From contig QVRM01002203.1 of assembly GCA_003439945.1 (NCBI GenBank), positions 230,277 to 294,276 on the forward strand: a stretch of DNA of 64,000 bases, in the 5' to 3' direction. Both the position numbers and the translations under genes were made by a program. Below, piece after piece: positions 31,518-41,931 of this stretch (position 1 is the stretch's first letter; each line of letters starts with the position of its first letter). The notes under the pieces were generated by a model. It had not been told where the DNA came from. It did not search any database and worked only from the letters and a program-made list of their open reading frames with translations. This DNA is from Dermanyssus gallinae (taxonomy: Eukaryota > Arthropoda > Arachnida > Mesostigmata > Dermanyssidae).

Positions 31518-31521
<4 letters not shown>

Positions 31522-31559
31522 GGTGTGTATTGTAATGTACTACCACTTATTCGCTACTC

Positions 31560-31629
31560 CAGATCATTTTTGTATAATTAAAAACAACCTCCTTAAAAAA
31601 TGTTTTTAATTCTAGATCATTTTTGTATG
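31560..31629. repeat. Direct repeat flanking an 11-bp inverted repeat
   Basis: AGATCATTTTTGTAT occurs at about 31,561 and 31,614. Between them AATTAAAAACA (31,576-31,586) is inverted as TGTTTTTAATT (31,601-31,611). Confidence 0.85.
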
Positions 31630-31647
31630 GTGCATTGTTATAGTCAT

Positions 31648-31735
31648 TAGCTGAGCGGCCGTTAGAAATCGAATTTGAATGCATGGCGCACCATTCAGAA
31701 CCTCCCGTCTATTGCGTAGGTAGTTTCGTTTTGCT
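31648..31735 (+). repeat. SINE-like tRNA head, copy 2
   Basis: A-box consensus match TAGCTGAGCGG (31,648-31,658), then sequence related to copy 1. The B box is eroded. Confidence 0.45.
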
Positions 31736-31904
31736 TCACTCTCCCTGTACTCATACGGACAAGCGCCGCCCTCAAAGCTCCATATACATATGTCCGCACG
31801 CCTTGGCGCCAAACCAGCGAATAGGAATCAAAGCCTTAATTACATAACAACGTACGTATTGGGAAAACATATTAATGTTGGTTTTATGCATACATTAGTC
31901 ACAC

Positions 31905-32700
31905 ATTCGCGGAACTTTTGAGGCATTTGAGGTTTATCTAGAAGCCACCTCGGTCGGCGTAGCAAAGTTGACCGACGCAAAGAAATGTGTAATCTTACTA
32001 CACTGCCTCGGGCTCGAGGGCCAAGTACAATATCGTGCCATGGCGGATCAGGCAACGGAGCCGGAGAAGGATGGCGAGGTCCCACTAACCGAGTACGCCA
32101 GGATGGTGGCGAAGCTAACTAAAATGTTCAAGGAACATAAGGGAGTGGCCGTCTCCCGCGACGAATTCTTCCGACGACGACAACGCAGCGGAGAGCGGCA
32201 CTGCGGCGACTACTGATGGGATGCGAGTTCGACGATCGGGGCCGGGCGTTGAGGAGCCAGCTCACTCTGGGAGCGACGATGCCACAGGTGAGAGAAAAGC
32301 TTTTCCTGGAAGAGGACCTGCCGGTCGAACAGGCCCTGACGGTTGCGCTGCACGAGGAGAGATACATCATAGAAGCCAAGAGAATCACAGGATCACACGA
32401 GCAAGTGAACGCGGTGCGGGAGGCGGGAAGGCCTGCGGAACGAAGCAGACCAAGACCGGCGGCAAGGCAAGAGTACGGAGCCGGTGGATGCCATGCGTAC
32501 GGCTGGGGCAGTCACGAATACGGGGCGGAATTGTGCCCGGCAAGACAAGTCAGGTGCCGAAAGTGTGGCCACTTCAGACGGAAGTGTAAAAACGCGGCAG
32601 GTCAGGCGAGGCAGAATGCACAGGCGATCGGCGTGGAGGAGCAGCCACGCTGGGATCGTCGGACCAACGGCGAACGTTTAGAAGAGACCGGACTTGAGGT
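31905..32700 (+). pseudogene. Gypsy-1 gag remnant
   Basis: Structural protein that packages element RNA. The frame at 31,905-32,216 encodes GTFEAFEVYLEAT and VILLHCLGLEGQ, typical of Gypsy gag; after a stop and frameshift 32,216-32,640 continues to CHAYGWGSHEYGAELC and CRKCGHFRRKC. The first knuckle has Tyr in place of Cys and the second lacks three residues between Cys and His, so both are damaged. A second gag copy starts at 63,690. Confidence 0.85.
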
Positions 32701-32739
32701 ATGGAGTAAACCGACAGCTGTGTACTCACTGTCTCGTTA

Positions 32740-32942
32740 TTGTCCGGAGTTTGCTAGTAGTTTTGCAGTAGACGGTAATTTAGTAACCTTTTTGATAGAC
32801 ACGGAGGCAGCCGTATCTATTATTAATAGGAAGCACTTGGCAGACCGGGGAGAGCGAGTTAGGCCCACGAACGCAATACTACGCGCATACAATCAGGAAA
32901 GGATACCAACGCTGGGATCTAAGACAGGTAAATCAAGCGATA
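32740..32942 (+). pseudogene. Gypsy-1 aspartic protease remnant
   Basis: The frame continues from gag into VTFLIDTEAAVSIINRKHL. The catalytic motif of retroviral-type proteases is D-T/S-G; here it reads DTE, so the protease should be inactive. Immediately after IPTLGSK the sequence jumps to VNQAIVPDVFPLP of the RT, meaning that several hundred bases (the protease-RT linker and RT fingers) are deleted. Confidence 0.75.
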
Positions 32943-33968
32943 GTGCCTGATGTTTTCCCTCTACCGCATCTGGGCGACCTGCTGGTAGAGCTACACGGGG
33001 CCAGGTGGTTTTCAAAGCTAGACGTGCTCTCGGCATATCACCAGGTTGAATTGGATGAAAGGTCACGAGACCTCACTACGTTTGTAACCCCGTGGGGATT
33101 ATTTCGATATAAAAGGGTTTGCTTCGGGTTGGCGTCGGCACCTGTGGCTTTCCAACGATTCATGAAAAACCTGCTACAAGGACTAAAGGGAGTGGTCATA
33201 TATTTAGATGATATTTTAGTATTTGGAACGTCCCAAGCGGAGCATAATGTAAGGTTACGCATGGTGCTACAACGAATCTAAGAATCAGGAATGACGCTGA
33301 ATGAAAAGTGTGCTTTGGGAACCAAGGAGATTAACTTCGTCTGGTTTACCATTAACGAACACGGGGTACGACCTAGTGTAGATAACCTGAAAGCCATTAA
33401 AGAGTTAGCGGTTCCAACTAACGTAACGCAAATTAAGTCGGTCTTAGGGGTGACAAGTTTTTATATGCGGTGCGTGCCGACATTTTCGGATATATCCGAG
33501 CCAATACGCAGGTTGTTAAAAAATAACGTGCCATTCAAATGGGGGCCAGAGCAACAACAGGCATTCGAGAAACTGAAAGCATGTATAGTAGCGGCGGCAC
33601 CTTTAGCCATTTTCGATCCAACAGCAACTACGATAGTGGCGACGGACGCGTCAGCGCACGGATTAGGAGCAGTGCTACTGCAAGAGCAGGACGGGGAAGA
33701 GCGGCCAATAGCGTATGCATCGTGCTTACTAACACCTACACAGCAAAGGTATTCCACGGGAGAGGAGGAGGCATCGGCGAGCGTGTTTGCGATCGAACGA
33801 TGGCACACGTTCCTGTGGGGAAGAAGGTTTACGTTACGGACAGACCATCAGGCGCTGATAGCACTACTTGGCTACAAGAGGGAGGGACGAGCGCCAATGA
33901 GGATAGGTGGGTGGGTAGAAAGGCGGAGAAACTACTCATTTGAGGTAAAAAAGCGGTATAACAAATAA
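32925..33968 (+). pseudogene. Gypsy-1 reverse transcriptase and RNase H
   Basis: RT blocks: ARWFSKLDVLSAYHQVEL, FCFGLASAP-like VCFGLASAPVAFQRFM, and the catalytic VVIYLDDILVFG (about 33,195-33,230). A TAA at 33,279 interrupts it, then GVTSFYMRCVP. RNase H has the ATDASAHGLGAVL, TGEEEA and TDHQAL motifs (about 33,640, 33,760, 33,840), giving the acidic active site. The frame ends at 33,968 where a one-base shift is needed to reach NNVPDMLSRLP. Confidence 0.9.
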
Positions 33969-35439
33969 TGTACCCGACATGCTCTCTCGACTGCCGACAG
34001 AAGACATTTTTGAAGCGTGTGATGGGCAGGAAATGATAGTAGCAACACTAGAAGAAAAGTTAAGGCCAATACAGTGGGAGGAGGATGTAAGTTGTTCTTT
34101 AGCTGACCCGGACATTCAGAGCGAGAGAAGATGGCTTAGGTTAAAACGGCCTCGACTGGCGCAAGCCGGGCGCTGGGCCTCCGTTGTTCATGAACTATCC
34201 GAAACGCAGGGCGTACTAATGAGAGGAGATAAAATAGTTCTGCCGCAGCAACTTCGAAAGAGAGCGTTCCAGGTGGCCCACGAGGATGCGCATCAGGGGA
34301 TGGTGAAGACGAAACATCGACTGCGAAACACGTTCTGGTGGCCGGGAATGGACAAAATGGTAGAGGAGGCGGTACGAGAGTGCCGGTTGTGCGCATTACA
34401 TGACAAGACAGCGGTGGCTACCACAGCACCCGTGAGGACGACGCCCTGGCCAGCTCAGCCGTGGACGAGGCTAGCAGTCGACATCCGAGGCCCGGACAGC
34501 TCATTGGGACCGGAAGCGCGATACGCTGTGGTTGTCATGGATTACTACTCGAAGTGGGCGGAGGTAGAGTTCATGGCAGAAACAACAGCTCGTCGGATCA
34601 TTGGCATGCTACACCGGCTCATATACCGTGAAGGCATTCCGGTCAGCATAGTAACGGACAACGGACCCCAGTTCCTGAGCTATGAGTTTGAAGAATTCAT
34701 GATCGAATTCGGAATTCGACACATGCGTACACCCGTGTACCATCCTCAAGCAAATGGGTTGGTGGAAAGATTCAATAGGACACTGAGCGGCTTCATCTGG
34801 TCGGCCGCCCAAATGAACGGCGACCGGCGGAGACGCCTGACCGAGATGATCGGCGCATACAACGCAACCGCACAGGCAACGACAGGCAAATTGCCCGCTG
34901 AATTACTACATGGACGGTCTATGAGGACGAAACTGGACGCGGGTCTCCGGCGAGGAAACACCAATCAGATTGATGAAGATGAGCGAGTGCGAGTGGAGAC
35001 AAGACAGAACAAGCAAAAGGAGTACGCAGACAGGAGGAGAGCGGCAGTGGAAACCAAGTTCGCGCCCGGTGACTGGGTCAGAATACGGAGACCAGTCGCT
35101 GCAAAGGGGGAGGAGAAGTATGGACCACCGACGAGAGTTAAAAGACAAGTCGGTGAAGACATGTACGAGTTGGAAGACGGTAGGAGATGGCACAGAAACC
35201 GGTTGACGCGTGCCGGCCAACCACAGGTAGCACGGGCAGCGCAGATGCCAGGCTATCTACAGCGCCCGGATCAAGGTGCACAACAGAGACCTGAAGAAGA
35301 AAGACGAGGTGCGCCAGAAGAGCAACACGAAAACAACAGCGCGCCGTGTGAAGGACGTCCACGGCGGATGAGACGCGCACCGAGACGTCTACGGGAGCTC
35401 GTGGGTGAAGATGGGGCCGAATCCGAAACAAGCCGGTGA
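33969..35439 (+). CDS. Gypsy-1 integrase (open frame of 486 codons)
   Basis: The longest intact frame of the window. It begins with the linker DMLSRLP, then an HHCC zinc domain (HEDAHQG ... CRLC, about 34,278-34,395), the DDE core with AVDIRGP, VTDNGPQF and NGLVERFNRTL (about 34,476, 34,651 and 34,753), and a C-terminal GPY/F-like module (KYGPPTRVKRQV, then YELEDGRRWHRNRL). It inserts element cDNA into the host genome. All catalytic positions are kept, unlike the rest of the element. An acidic and glutamine-rich tail precedes the polypurine tract. Confidence 0.9.
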
Positions 35440-35450
35440 AGGGGGGAGAA
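35438..35450 (+). promoter_or_regulatory. Gypsy-1 polypurine tract
   Basis: GAAGGGGGGAGAA lies directly before the TG that opens the LTR; this is the plus-strand primer site of LTR elements. Confidence 0.85.
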
Positions 35451-35740
35451 TGTAGGATAGCAGCGTCCGTTAAGCTGCGCGGGTATATATATATCGTCTG
35501 TTGGCGGCAATGCTGAAGCAAACTAAGTACATGGCGCCAAATAGAAGATGCCGCCACCCTACTAGCGAAGACGCGGGAAGTCACTAAATGCGCGGGCAAT
35601 CTCTGAATATATAAGGAGGCATGAGAATAAATGAATCGGTAGTCGTTGGTGCGAGCCAGGCAGAGGACGTGTGTTGTTTGAGCGAAAGACTAGCGAACTC
35701 GTAACGGTCCCGTCCGCTCGTTAGGGTGGTGGATACTACA
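35451..35740 (+). repeat. Gypsy-1 3' LTR (290 bp)
   Basis: Starts TGTAGGATAG and ends GGATACTACA. It holds a TATATAA box (35,608-35,614) and an AATAAA (35,626-35,631), the promoter and polyadenylation signals expected of an LTR. A diverged copy of its first 230 bases is at 61,264-61,494. Confidence 0.9.
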
Positions 35741-36312
35741 ATGGGAACACCTCACTCGGGCAAACTTTGGTTTGCTTAAAAGGTGTTTTACAATGTACAT
35801 GAAGCGAGTACTTTGCCTGTCAATGCGGGCAAGGAGCCGCTTTGTGTACCTAATGTCAAGCTGTCCACCAGTTGTTGAGATAATTCGATTGAGGTTGAAG
35901 ACGCCGCGTACAGTGCCATTCGAAAGCTTTATCTCGGAATGGGAAAATCAAGTTGAACAAGTCCGACGAGAGGTCGGAGACCTGGATATTTTCAGGGCTT
36001 CTTACCTCTGGGTGGTTTGCATGTGACAATCGTCACGTCTATATCAGATACATAGTTCATGGCTATCATCACCTGGTTTGTTCGAATACGAGCTTCCACG
36101 AAGAGTACACCGAGTGCGTATGTCGACTGTGCTCTCAGGTGTGTACAAAGTTTCATGCGTCTGCCTGCCTGGCCCTTGCGGAGAGATCACTGCACTGCCT
36201 CTCTCGAATAACATGCCGCGAGCAGCTGAATGTATAATTGTATAATCTGTATAATTATGTTATATGCATACTCAATATGAGTGAAATAAATACGATGAGA
36301 ATTATTATCAAT
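35741..36312 (+). pseudogene. LINE-A 3' end, interrupted by Gypsy-1
   Basis: Begins ATGGGAACACCTCACTCGG right after the LTR; the other LINE-A copy (minus, near 41,560) reads straight through this point as GTATGGGAACACC, which fixes the insertion site. Encodes VEIIRLRLKTPRTV and, after a frameshift, HHLVCSNTSFHEEYTECVC then CRLCSQVCTKFHASAC, the family's C-terminal Cys/His module. It ends in the tail GTGAAATAAATACGATGAG. Confidence 0.85.
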
Positions 36313-36314
36313 AT

Positions 36315-36334
36315 TTATTTCACTCTACTGAGTA

Positions 36335-36345
<11 letters not shown>
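36315..36345 (-). repeat. Inverted LINE-A tail stub
   Basis: ATTTATTTCACTC and GAGTAT of this stub are the reverse complement of the LINE-A tail just upstream (36,266-36,293), giving two tails end to end. The stub dissolves into a TA run (36,339-36,366). Confidence 0.75.
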
Positions 36346-36368
<23 letters not shown>

Positions 36369-36399
36369 GAATAAAATAATTGCATCACATTTGGCTTTA

Positions 36400-37150
36400 G
36401 ACATATTTCGTACCCACAATGTTGCGCCATGTCAAAGATGAGCGTTGGAAAGACATGACTAGCAAGTGTCTTAAGAAATCGTATGTTTGATCTATAATGT
36501 TTAAGCTCATTTTGAAAAATAGCAATCTTAAATAAAATACTTTAAATGTAAACTTACGTAATGTAATAATGTGTAGTCCCGAGTTTACGCCGTTACATTA
36601 CCCCGAGTAGCCAAATTACAGCTATCATGCGATTTAGCATCGATCTAATCAAGTCGTCACTTAAATGCTGTGAGATATGATTGCACTTCTCGCGCATGCA
36701 ATTCATGAGCTACCGAGTTTTTTTTGAGGATTAACTAGAAGCTCCCTACAAGCGTGGGCCGGTAGTGTGGGGGGGGGGGGCAACCCACTAAAAACCAGTC
36801 ATGTACCTGAAAACTGCTTGCGCATCTCATCAAACAGTCAGGGAGGGCGAATCTTCTACTGGTGGGTGTGTCCCCGGGAGCCACGGGGAGGGAGGGCGCC
36901 CAAGGGGAGTGGCGCTAATTTTTTCTTGTAGTATGGCTTTAAAAACTTTCAATATGACGTTCCACTTTGAGAGTGTTTCCGTCATTTTCTTGCAGATGTC
37001 ATGTTGAAGTTCTTGTTATAACTCGTCGCAGCTAATAATGGCGGCTGAAGACCAGTATTCTGATGGAAATGGTTGTAACAATGTTTTCAATTTAAAATAA
37101 TTTAATATAGACATGTGAATGTTTAAATCCACGGCACCGATGGCTCACTC
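36400..37150. other. No gene seen
   Basis: Contains a run of about 12 G at 36,769-36,780, flanked by G-rich sequence to 36,910. No coding signal is recognised. Confidence 0.4.
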
Positions 37151-37158
37151 CTCATCTA

Positions 37159-37880
37159 TCACTCGTGTTCGAGTGGAAGTCTTGCCCGACCCCTGACGCG
37201 GAGACGCGGGTCCATCCAGTCTTTCAAAGTTCCGGGCACCCAAATCGCGTTACCTCTCTGAATCTCTAGGGAAAGCCGTTGGCAGAAGAAAGTGCCCACC
37301 CTCTTGTCCATCGTAGTCTGCTGTAAAGCGTCGCCAACCTGGGAAATTAGCGTCGTTGTGAGGGGCTCAGGGCCACCCAGCGTCTCGAATGCGAAGGGTG
37401 AAAAGTGGTACGCCCGGCCTAAGTTCGCATACTTTCTTATCTTTGATGTCTCGGCGCGGGAAGCGGCAGTTCCTGGGTGAGAAGCGCCGGGACCGACAAG
37501 GGAGGGGGTCAGAGAGTCGTCACCGTTGCATCCCACACCAGGGAACGACCCTTGTAGAAAGGTATCAAAGTCAAGCCGTCGGGCCGCTTGCCATCGTCTC
37601 TAGAAAGACCAGGCGGTTCCAGGACGCAAGGGATTCCGGCCTTTCGTAACGACCTTGCAAGAATGTCATTCAGAGCGGTGTGACGTGGGCGCCGGCCCGC
37701 CGAGTAAGCGCAAGACAGGCCGTGTCTGGCCAGGCGTCCGACAGGCTCGCCACAAGTGCATCTGTGTGGCTCTACCAATTCAGCTCCCAGTCTCAGGCCA
37801 ACGCAGATCCGGGTGGATTGGTCGTCAAGGCGGGCGACGGCAAGGAGGCGCGCCCTATCCTGGTCGTCACCGCATTATTC
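37159..37880 (-). pseudogene. Family-Y retrotransposon, C-terminal part (minus)
   Basis: Minus-strand motifs in order: [17 protein letters not shown] (about 37,805-37,755), the Cys/His stretch [55 protein letters not shown] and LVWDATV (about 37,600-37,520), then after a frameshift YHFSPFAFETLGG and FFCQRLSLEIQRGN (about 37,410-37,255). This is the best-kept C-terminus of the family in the window. KRPDG...(about 10)...WDATV resembles the PD-(D/E)XK layout of restriction-like endonucleases; that is inference. Confidence 0.8.
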
Positions 37881-37899
37881 AAGCAACTCAGTAAAAAAA

Positions 37900-38304
37900 A
37901 AATTAAAGAAACTGAAACAGTGGTACAAGTACAACATACCATTATTGGTGAAATAGTTAACTATTTACATTTACATAAATATATATAAACGATTGTGTTC
38001 TCTGTATTTTATACGTTGATTAACAAACTACACATATGTTAATAGCGTTTAGTGTTGTAATTACTATTGTTTGTGTTGTGATGTGTTTTCAAGATAGTGA
38101 GCACATTATCTGAAGACGCGCGTATCGTACTGCACGGGTATGCGCCCGTACCTGCGAAGATCGGCAACGGAGCCGGCTGCAAGCGCTCAGTTTCTGCTTG
38201 CTTAGCATCTGTAACGATGCGATTACAACGGCATCGAATAGATGAAGAATATATTTTAACCTTAATCTAGCCATGCTTCAATGCTACACATCGACGAATT
38301 TCTT

Positions 38305-38350
<46 letters not shown>

Positions 38351-39080
38351 TTTAAGACAGAAATTGCATCACCCCTTATATTTTAGTAAGCGATGTGTCC
38401 CATTCTCAACCCTATAAAGCTGTAAACTTAAAAAAAGGCCTGAAGATGTGATCCTATCTTAGACACTTTTGTTCTATTCGCAGGTAACTGTCTCTATGAA
38501 CGAATGTACGCTCCGCGACACAGCTTGGTCTACTGGACTTTGCTGATATCGTGATTTTCGTGCAAGGTCGTTCTGTGGTGTGTTATGTGCATTTTGGCAA
38601 CAGTGATTGTCGCACAGAGCCCGATGAGCGATGTGGAAGCGCGTCCGTGTCTCGTGACCGCAGGGTGCAAAGTGCCAACCAATCATCTTGTGGCCACAAG
38701 GCCTGCGCCATTGCTGGCCTTGACCGCCGGTGTGGACTCAGCGAGGCACAGCCGCTGTCTTCTGGTCAGAGACAGACGCGCCAACGTTGCTACTACGCCT
38801 TTCCCGGTAAGATGCAACAGGATTGTTCGATCGGCATTGTTGCTACGGAAACGCAGAGCTATTATAGTTACCCTGGGAAGCAAAGCCAGCGTTGCTTGTA
38901 TGTATAGATGCCAGCGCTCTCCAGAGTCCAGGCTTGGATTGTTTGAAGCGTTTCTAGGTAACTTCGACTAGGAACGGCTTTTGATATCGTATTTCTGCTT
39001 TTATCACCAGAAGGATCTTGCCCAAACGCACCGTAATCTAACACGCTCACGACAACACTTCCCGAGGTATTTGCAAAAAC
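37900..39080. other. No gene confirmed; TA run
   Basis: A TA run at 38,310-38,342 followed by T(11). GC-richer DNA at 38,540-38,980 has overlapping frames with no recognisable domain; it leads into the LINE ORF1 remnant and may be its 5' region. Confidence 0.4.
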
Positions 39081-40470
39081 AAGGAAAATACAACAGGGAA
39101 TGCGCTTACGGCCGTCGTCAGGCCGTAGCAGGCCGCCCACTGATCCTCCGGTGCCTACCTCCGAGGAGATAAGGGGCCACCTCAACGTTCCCGTAGCGGA
39201 GCCGGACAGCCCCGCCATTGAAGTCCACCGGCAGAATCTCCGAAAGAAAAAGATCACTCGTGCGCCGAGCCTCTCGGCATTAGGAAACGCCCAGCGGATA
39301 CATATTTCGCTCAGAAAAGAAGCGCATCTTTGGCTTTGACAAACAACACAATGTGACACTCAAGACGACCTTTGGGACCGAGATGACGGTCTGCGCAGAG
39401 GCTAAGCTCAAACGGGGCGATGACACGGAGGCGGCATACGGCCGGGCGTTAGCGGTTCTTAAGGGACATGTCAGGACAATGGTAGAGGCCTACAAGTTGA
39501 GAAATACCAGGATGGAATTAAAAGAGGTATCAGAGGAACTGGCCCTGATCTCCGCAGGGTCGAAACGGCAGTGCATTCCTTCAAGGTTGCTCTGCGGACT
39601 TTGCTGGAGGATGCGAAGGAGGAGATCGGGAGCCTTCGGGTCTTACTGGAGGCGACACAGGGAAAAAGAGATGAGCTGCTTGCACGGCCTCCACCGACCC
39701 TTCGGCAATCTGTCTGCGCTGCGCCCCGGTGGATCCTGAAGCTGCTGGTCTGTATCTAGAGTCGCGCATCTCGACGGCAACGACGGCGGAACTTGCTTAA
39801 CTAGCGGGACTGTTCTGGTCTCCGGACTCCCTTCAGCAGGTTCTCCTATCTTCCGAGAAAGTCATTTTCTCAGAGAAGTGAGAGGCGTGCTGGTCGTTCC
39901 TGGAGTAATGCAGACTCGGAAGTACTTACCGGCCTCGCTGCTCAATTTCTCTCTTTACCACGGCTGCTTACACAGCCCCTAAGTACGGCGGTGTTGCATA
40001 CCACAGACACCTGGGAGTCGCTCGCTGGGTCTCCGGGCAACGGTGGCGAGGATTGCCATCTTATCGTAGGCATTCTACATCCCAACAAGCCCTGCGGTGA
40101 GGCTGCGATCAGGCTGTTCCGCTTCGGTATTGAGCTCTCAGCCTCAGCAGCCACGGAACCCCCCCTACCAGGAGCATTGAGACTCGCTGATCCGCCGTTG
40201 CATCGGGGCCGGCCACAGTTTTAACTCTTGCGCCAACGGAAGACTGGCAAAAGGTGGGCAAAGCCTCCCAGAATAAACCTCCTAAGAAGAATAATCAAAT
40301 TGCTCCATCTAGACATCACTCGGTGCCGCACGACCAACTCTACTGGGCGCATACACCACACAGCACAAGGTGGTCATCTGTCTCAAATTAGAACCAAATG
40401 AGTACATCTCTGATTATAATAACCATGACGGAGCTCGGATATTCAGACAATACACGCAAGCTGCATGCGC
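39080..40470 (+). pseudogene. Probable LINE ORF1 remnant
   Basis: A Pro/Arg-rich segment (39,100-39,250), a predicted coiled coil (VEAYKLRNTRMELKEVSEEL, about 39,480-39,540) and a later segment with WQKVGKASQNKPPKK and VVICLKLEPNEYISDY fit the gag-like ORF1 of R1/LOA-type LINEs. There are several frameshifts and no zinc knuckles. The assignment rests on the style of the protein and its LINE neighbours. Confidence 0.45.
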
Positions 40471-41002
40471 GCGAACTGATACGTGAACGCTTTTGACTGG
40501 CGAGACGACGACAAGAAGGGTGCAATGTCGACTCTATGGCAGATGCCGCTGCCAGGATTGAGCAGATTTTTATCTAGCGCCTTGGCTCCACTTACTCATT
40601 CTGGGTGGATTCGGTGGAGGCGGACTTGTGGGGTTTTCCTTATCGGATCGTTTTGGGTAAGCTCCGCGCATCACCACTGCCTCTCCCGGCAGAATAAATT
40701 CTTCGGACAGTCCTCAAGCCTACAACCGGCCTGCGCTCATACCAGCATTTCCGTTGCCCCCTTGTGGCAGTATGTATAGATTTATACCTTTATCGACTAG
40801 TGGCAATACGAGTGGTCTAGTCATCGCTGAGGCAAGACGTTTGCGCTTCATTAAAGCACGATATACTCCTCAACACATTTGTCCAACGACGACAACATCA
40901 ATAGCAACAACCACAACAAAAGCGGCAAATACTACGCATTGTCCACAGTAATAATTTTGAACAAATTAACAATATAATAGAATAGAAAAGCTAGTAAAAA
41001 GA

Positions 41003-41690
41003 TCATCATCATATTTATTTCACTTATATTTAGTATGCATATAACATAGACAATTATACAGATTATACAATTATACAGTCAGCTGCTCGCGGCATCTTGT
41101 TCGAGAGAGGCAGTGCAGTAATTTCTTCGCAAGGGCCAGGCTGGCAAACGCATGAAACTTCGTACACACCTAAGAGCACAATCGACAGAGGCAGTTGGTG
41201 TACTCCTCATGCAAGCTCGTGTTTAAACAGACCAGGTGATGGTTGCCATGAACCATAATAGACGTGGCGATTGTTACATGCAAGACCAGACCGGGGGGTG
41301 AGAGGCACAGAAAATATCCAGGTCTCCAACCACTCGTTGGATTTGTTCAACTTTATTTCCCCAGTCCGAGATAAAGCTTTCGAATAGTACTGTACGCGGC
41401 GTCTTCAGCCTCAATCGAATTATCTCAACAACCGATGCACAGTCTGACCTTAGGTAGAGAAACCGGTTCCTTGCCCGCATTGACAGAAAAAGTACTCGCC
41501 TTGTGTACACTGTGAAACATCTTTCAAGCAAATCAAAGTTTGCCCGAGTGAGGTGTTCCCATACTCTGTCAAGACTATACATCAGCAATGAAACAATCTT
41601 GAGGTAGAAAAGTGCCACTGCTGTCGGGAACTCCTGTCGAATATAATCAATAAAATCGGCAAGCAGAAATATGGAGAAGACGCAGCTCAA
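41003..41690 (-). pseudogene. LINE-A 3' end (minus copy)
   Basis: Minus frame 41,690-41,274 encodes VWEHLTRANFDLLERCFTVY and VEIIRLRLKTPRTVLFES; after a frameshift HHLVCLNTSLHEEY and CLCRLCS-stop-VCTKFHA repeat the Cys/His module. The tail reads AGTGAAATAAATATGATGATGAT, a short-tandem 3' end. A TGA-type break separates the frames. It lacks the RT catalytic region. Confidence 0.85.
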
Positions 41691-41931
41691 TGGGTCGCCT
41701 TGCGGGGTTCCAACATTTTGCCTATGAGCAACCAGAATGTCATATTTTTTTATTGAATATATGTTTCAAGAATTTTTATCGAAACTACCTTTGTTTTACT
41801 TCGCTCAATATTAAGGTTCGTCTATGCGCTCCGTTTTGAATTGTTCCTTTCTAGTGTTGGCTTCCAGACGCCATTCAATCTCTTCGTTGGCTCACCCTTT
41901 TAGCTTGTTGTCTTTTTAGTTCTTTTTATTT

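Larger units (their letters stand above)
31905..35740 (+). mobile_element. Gypsy-1: Ty3/Gypsy LTR retrotransposon, 5' truncated
   Basis: Domain order gag (two zinc-knuckle-like motifs), protease, RT, RNase H, integrase, polypurine tract and 3' LTR is that of Ty3/Gypsy. No 5' LTR or primer site is found upstream of 31,905, so the 5' end is lost. Frames change at about 32,216, at an internal deletion near 32,920, and near 33,970, with an extra stop at 33,279. There is no envelope-like frame. The 3' LTR abuts LINE-A sequence at 35,741, so the element sits inside a LINE-A copy. Confidence 0.93.

Noticed and set aside
32128..35599. Minus-strand frames across the Gypsy element
   Set aside because: All are shadows of the plus-strand gag-pol frames; no motif on the minus strand.
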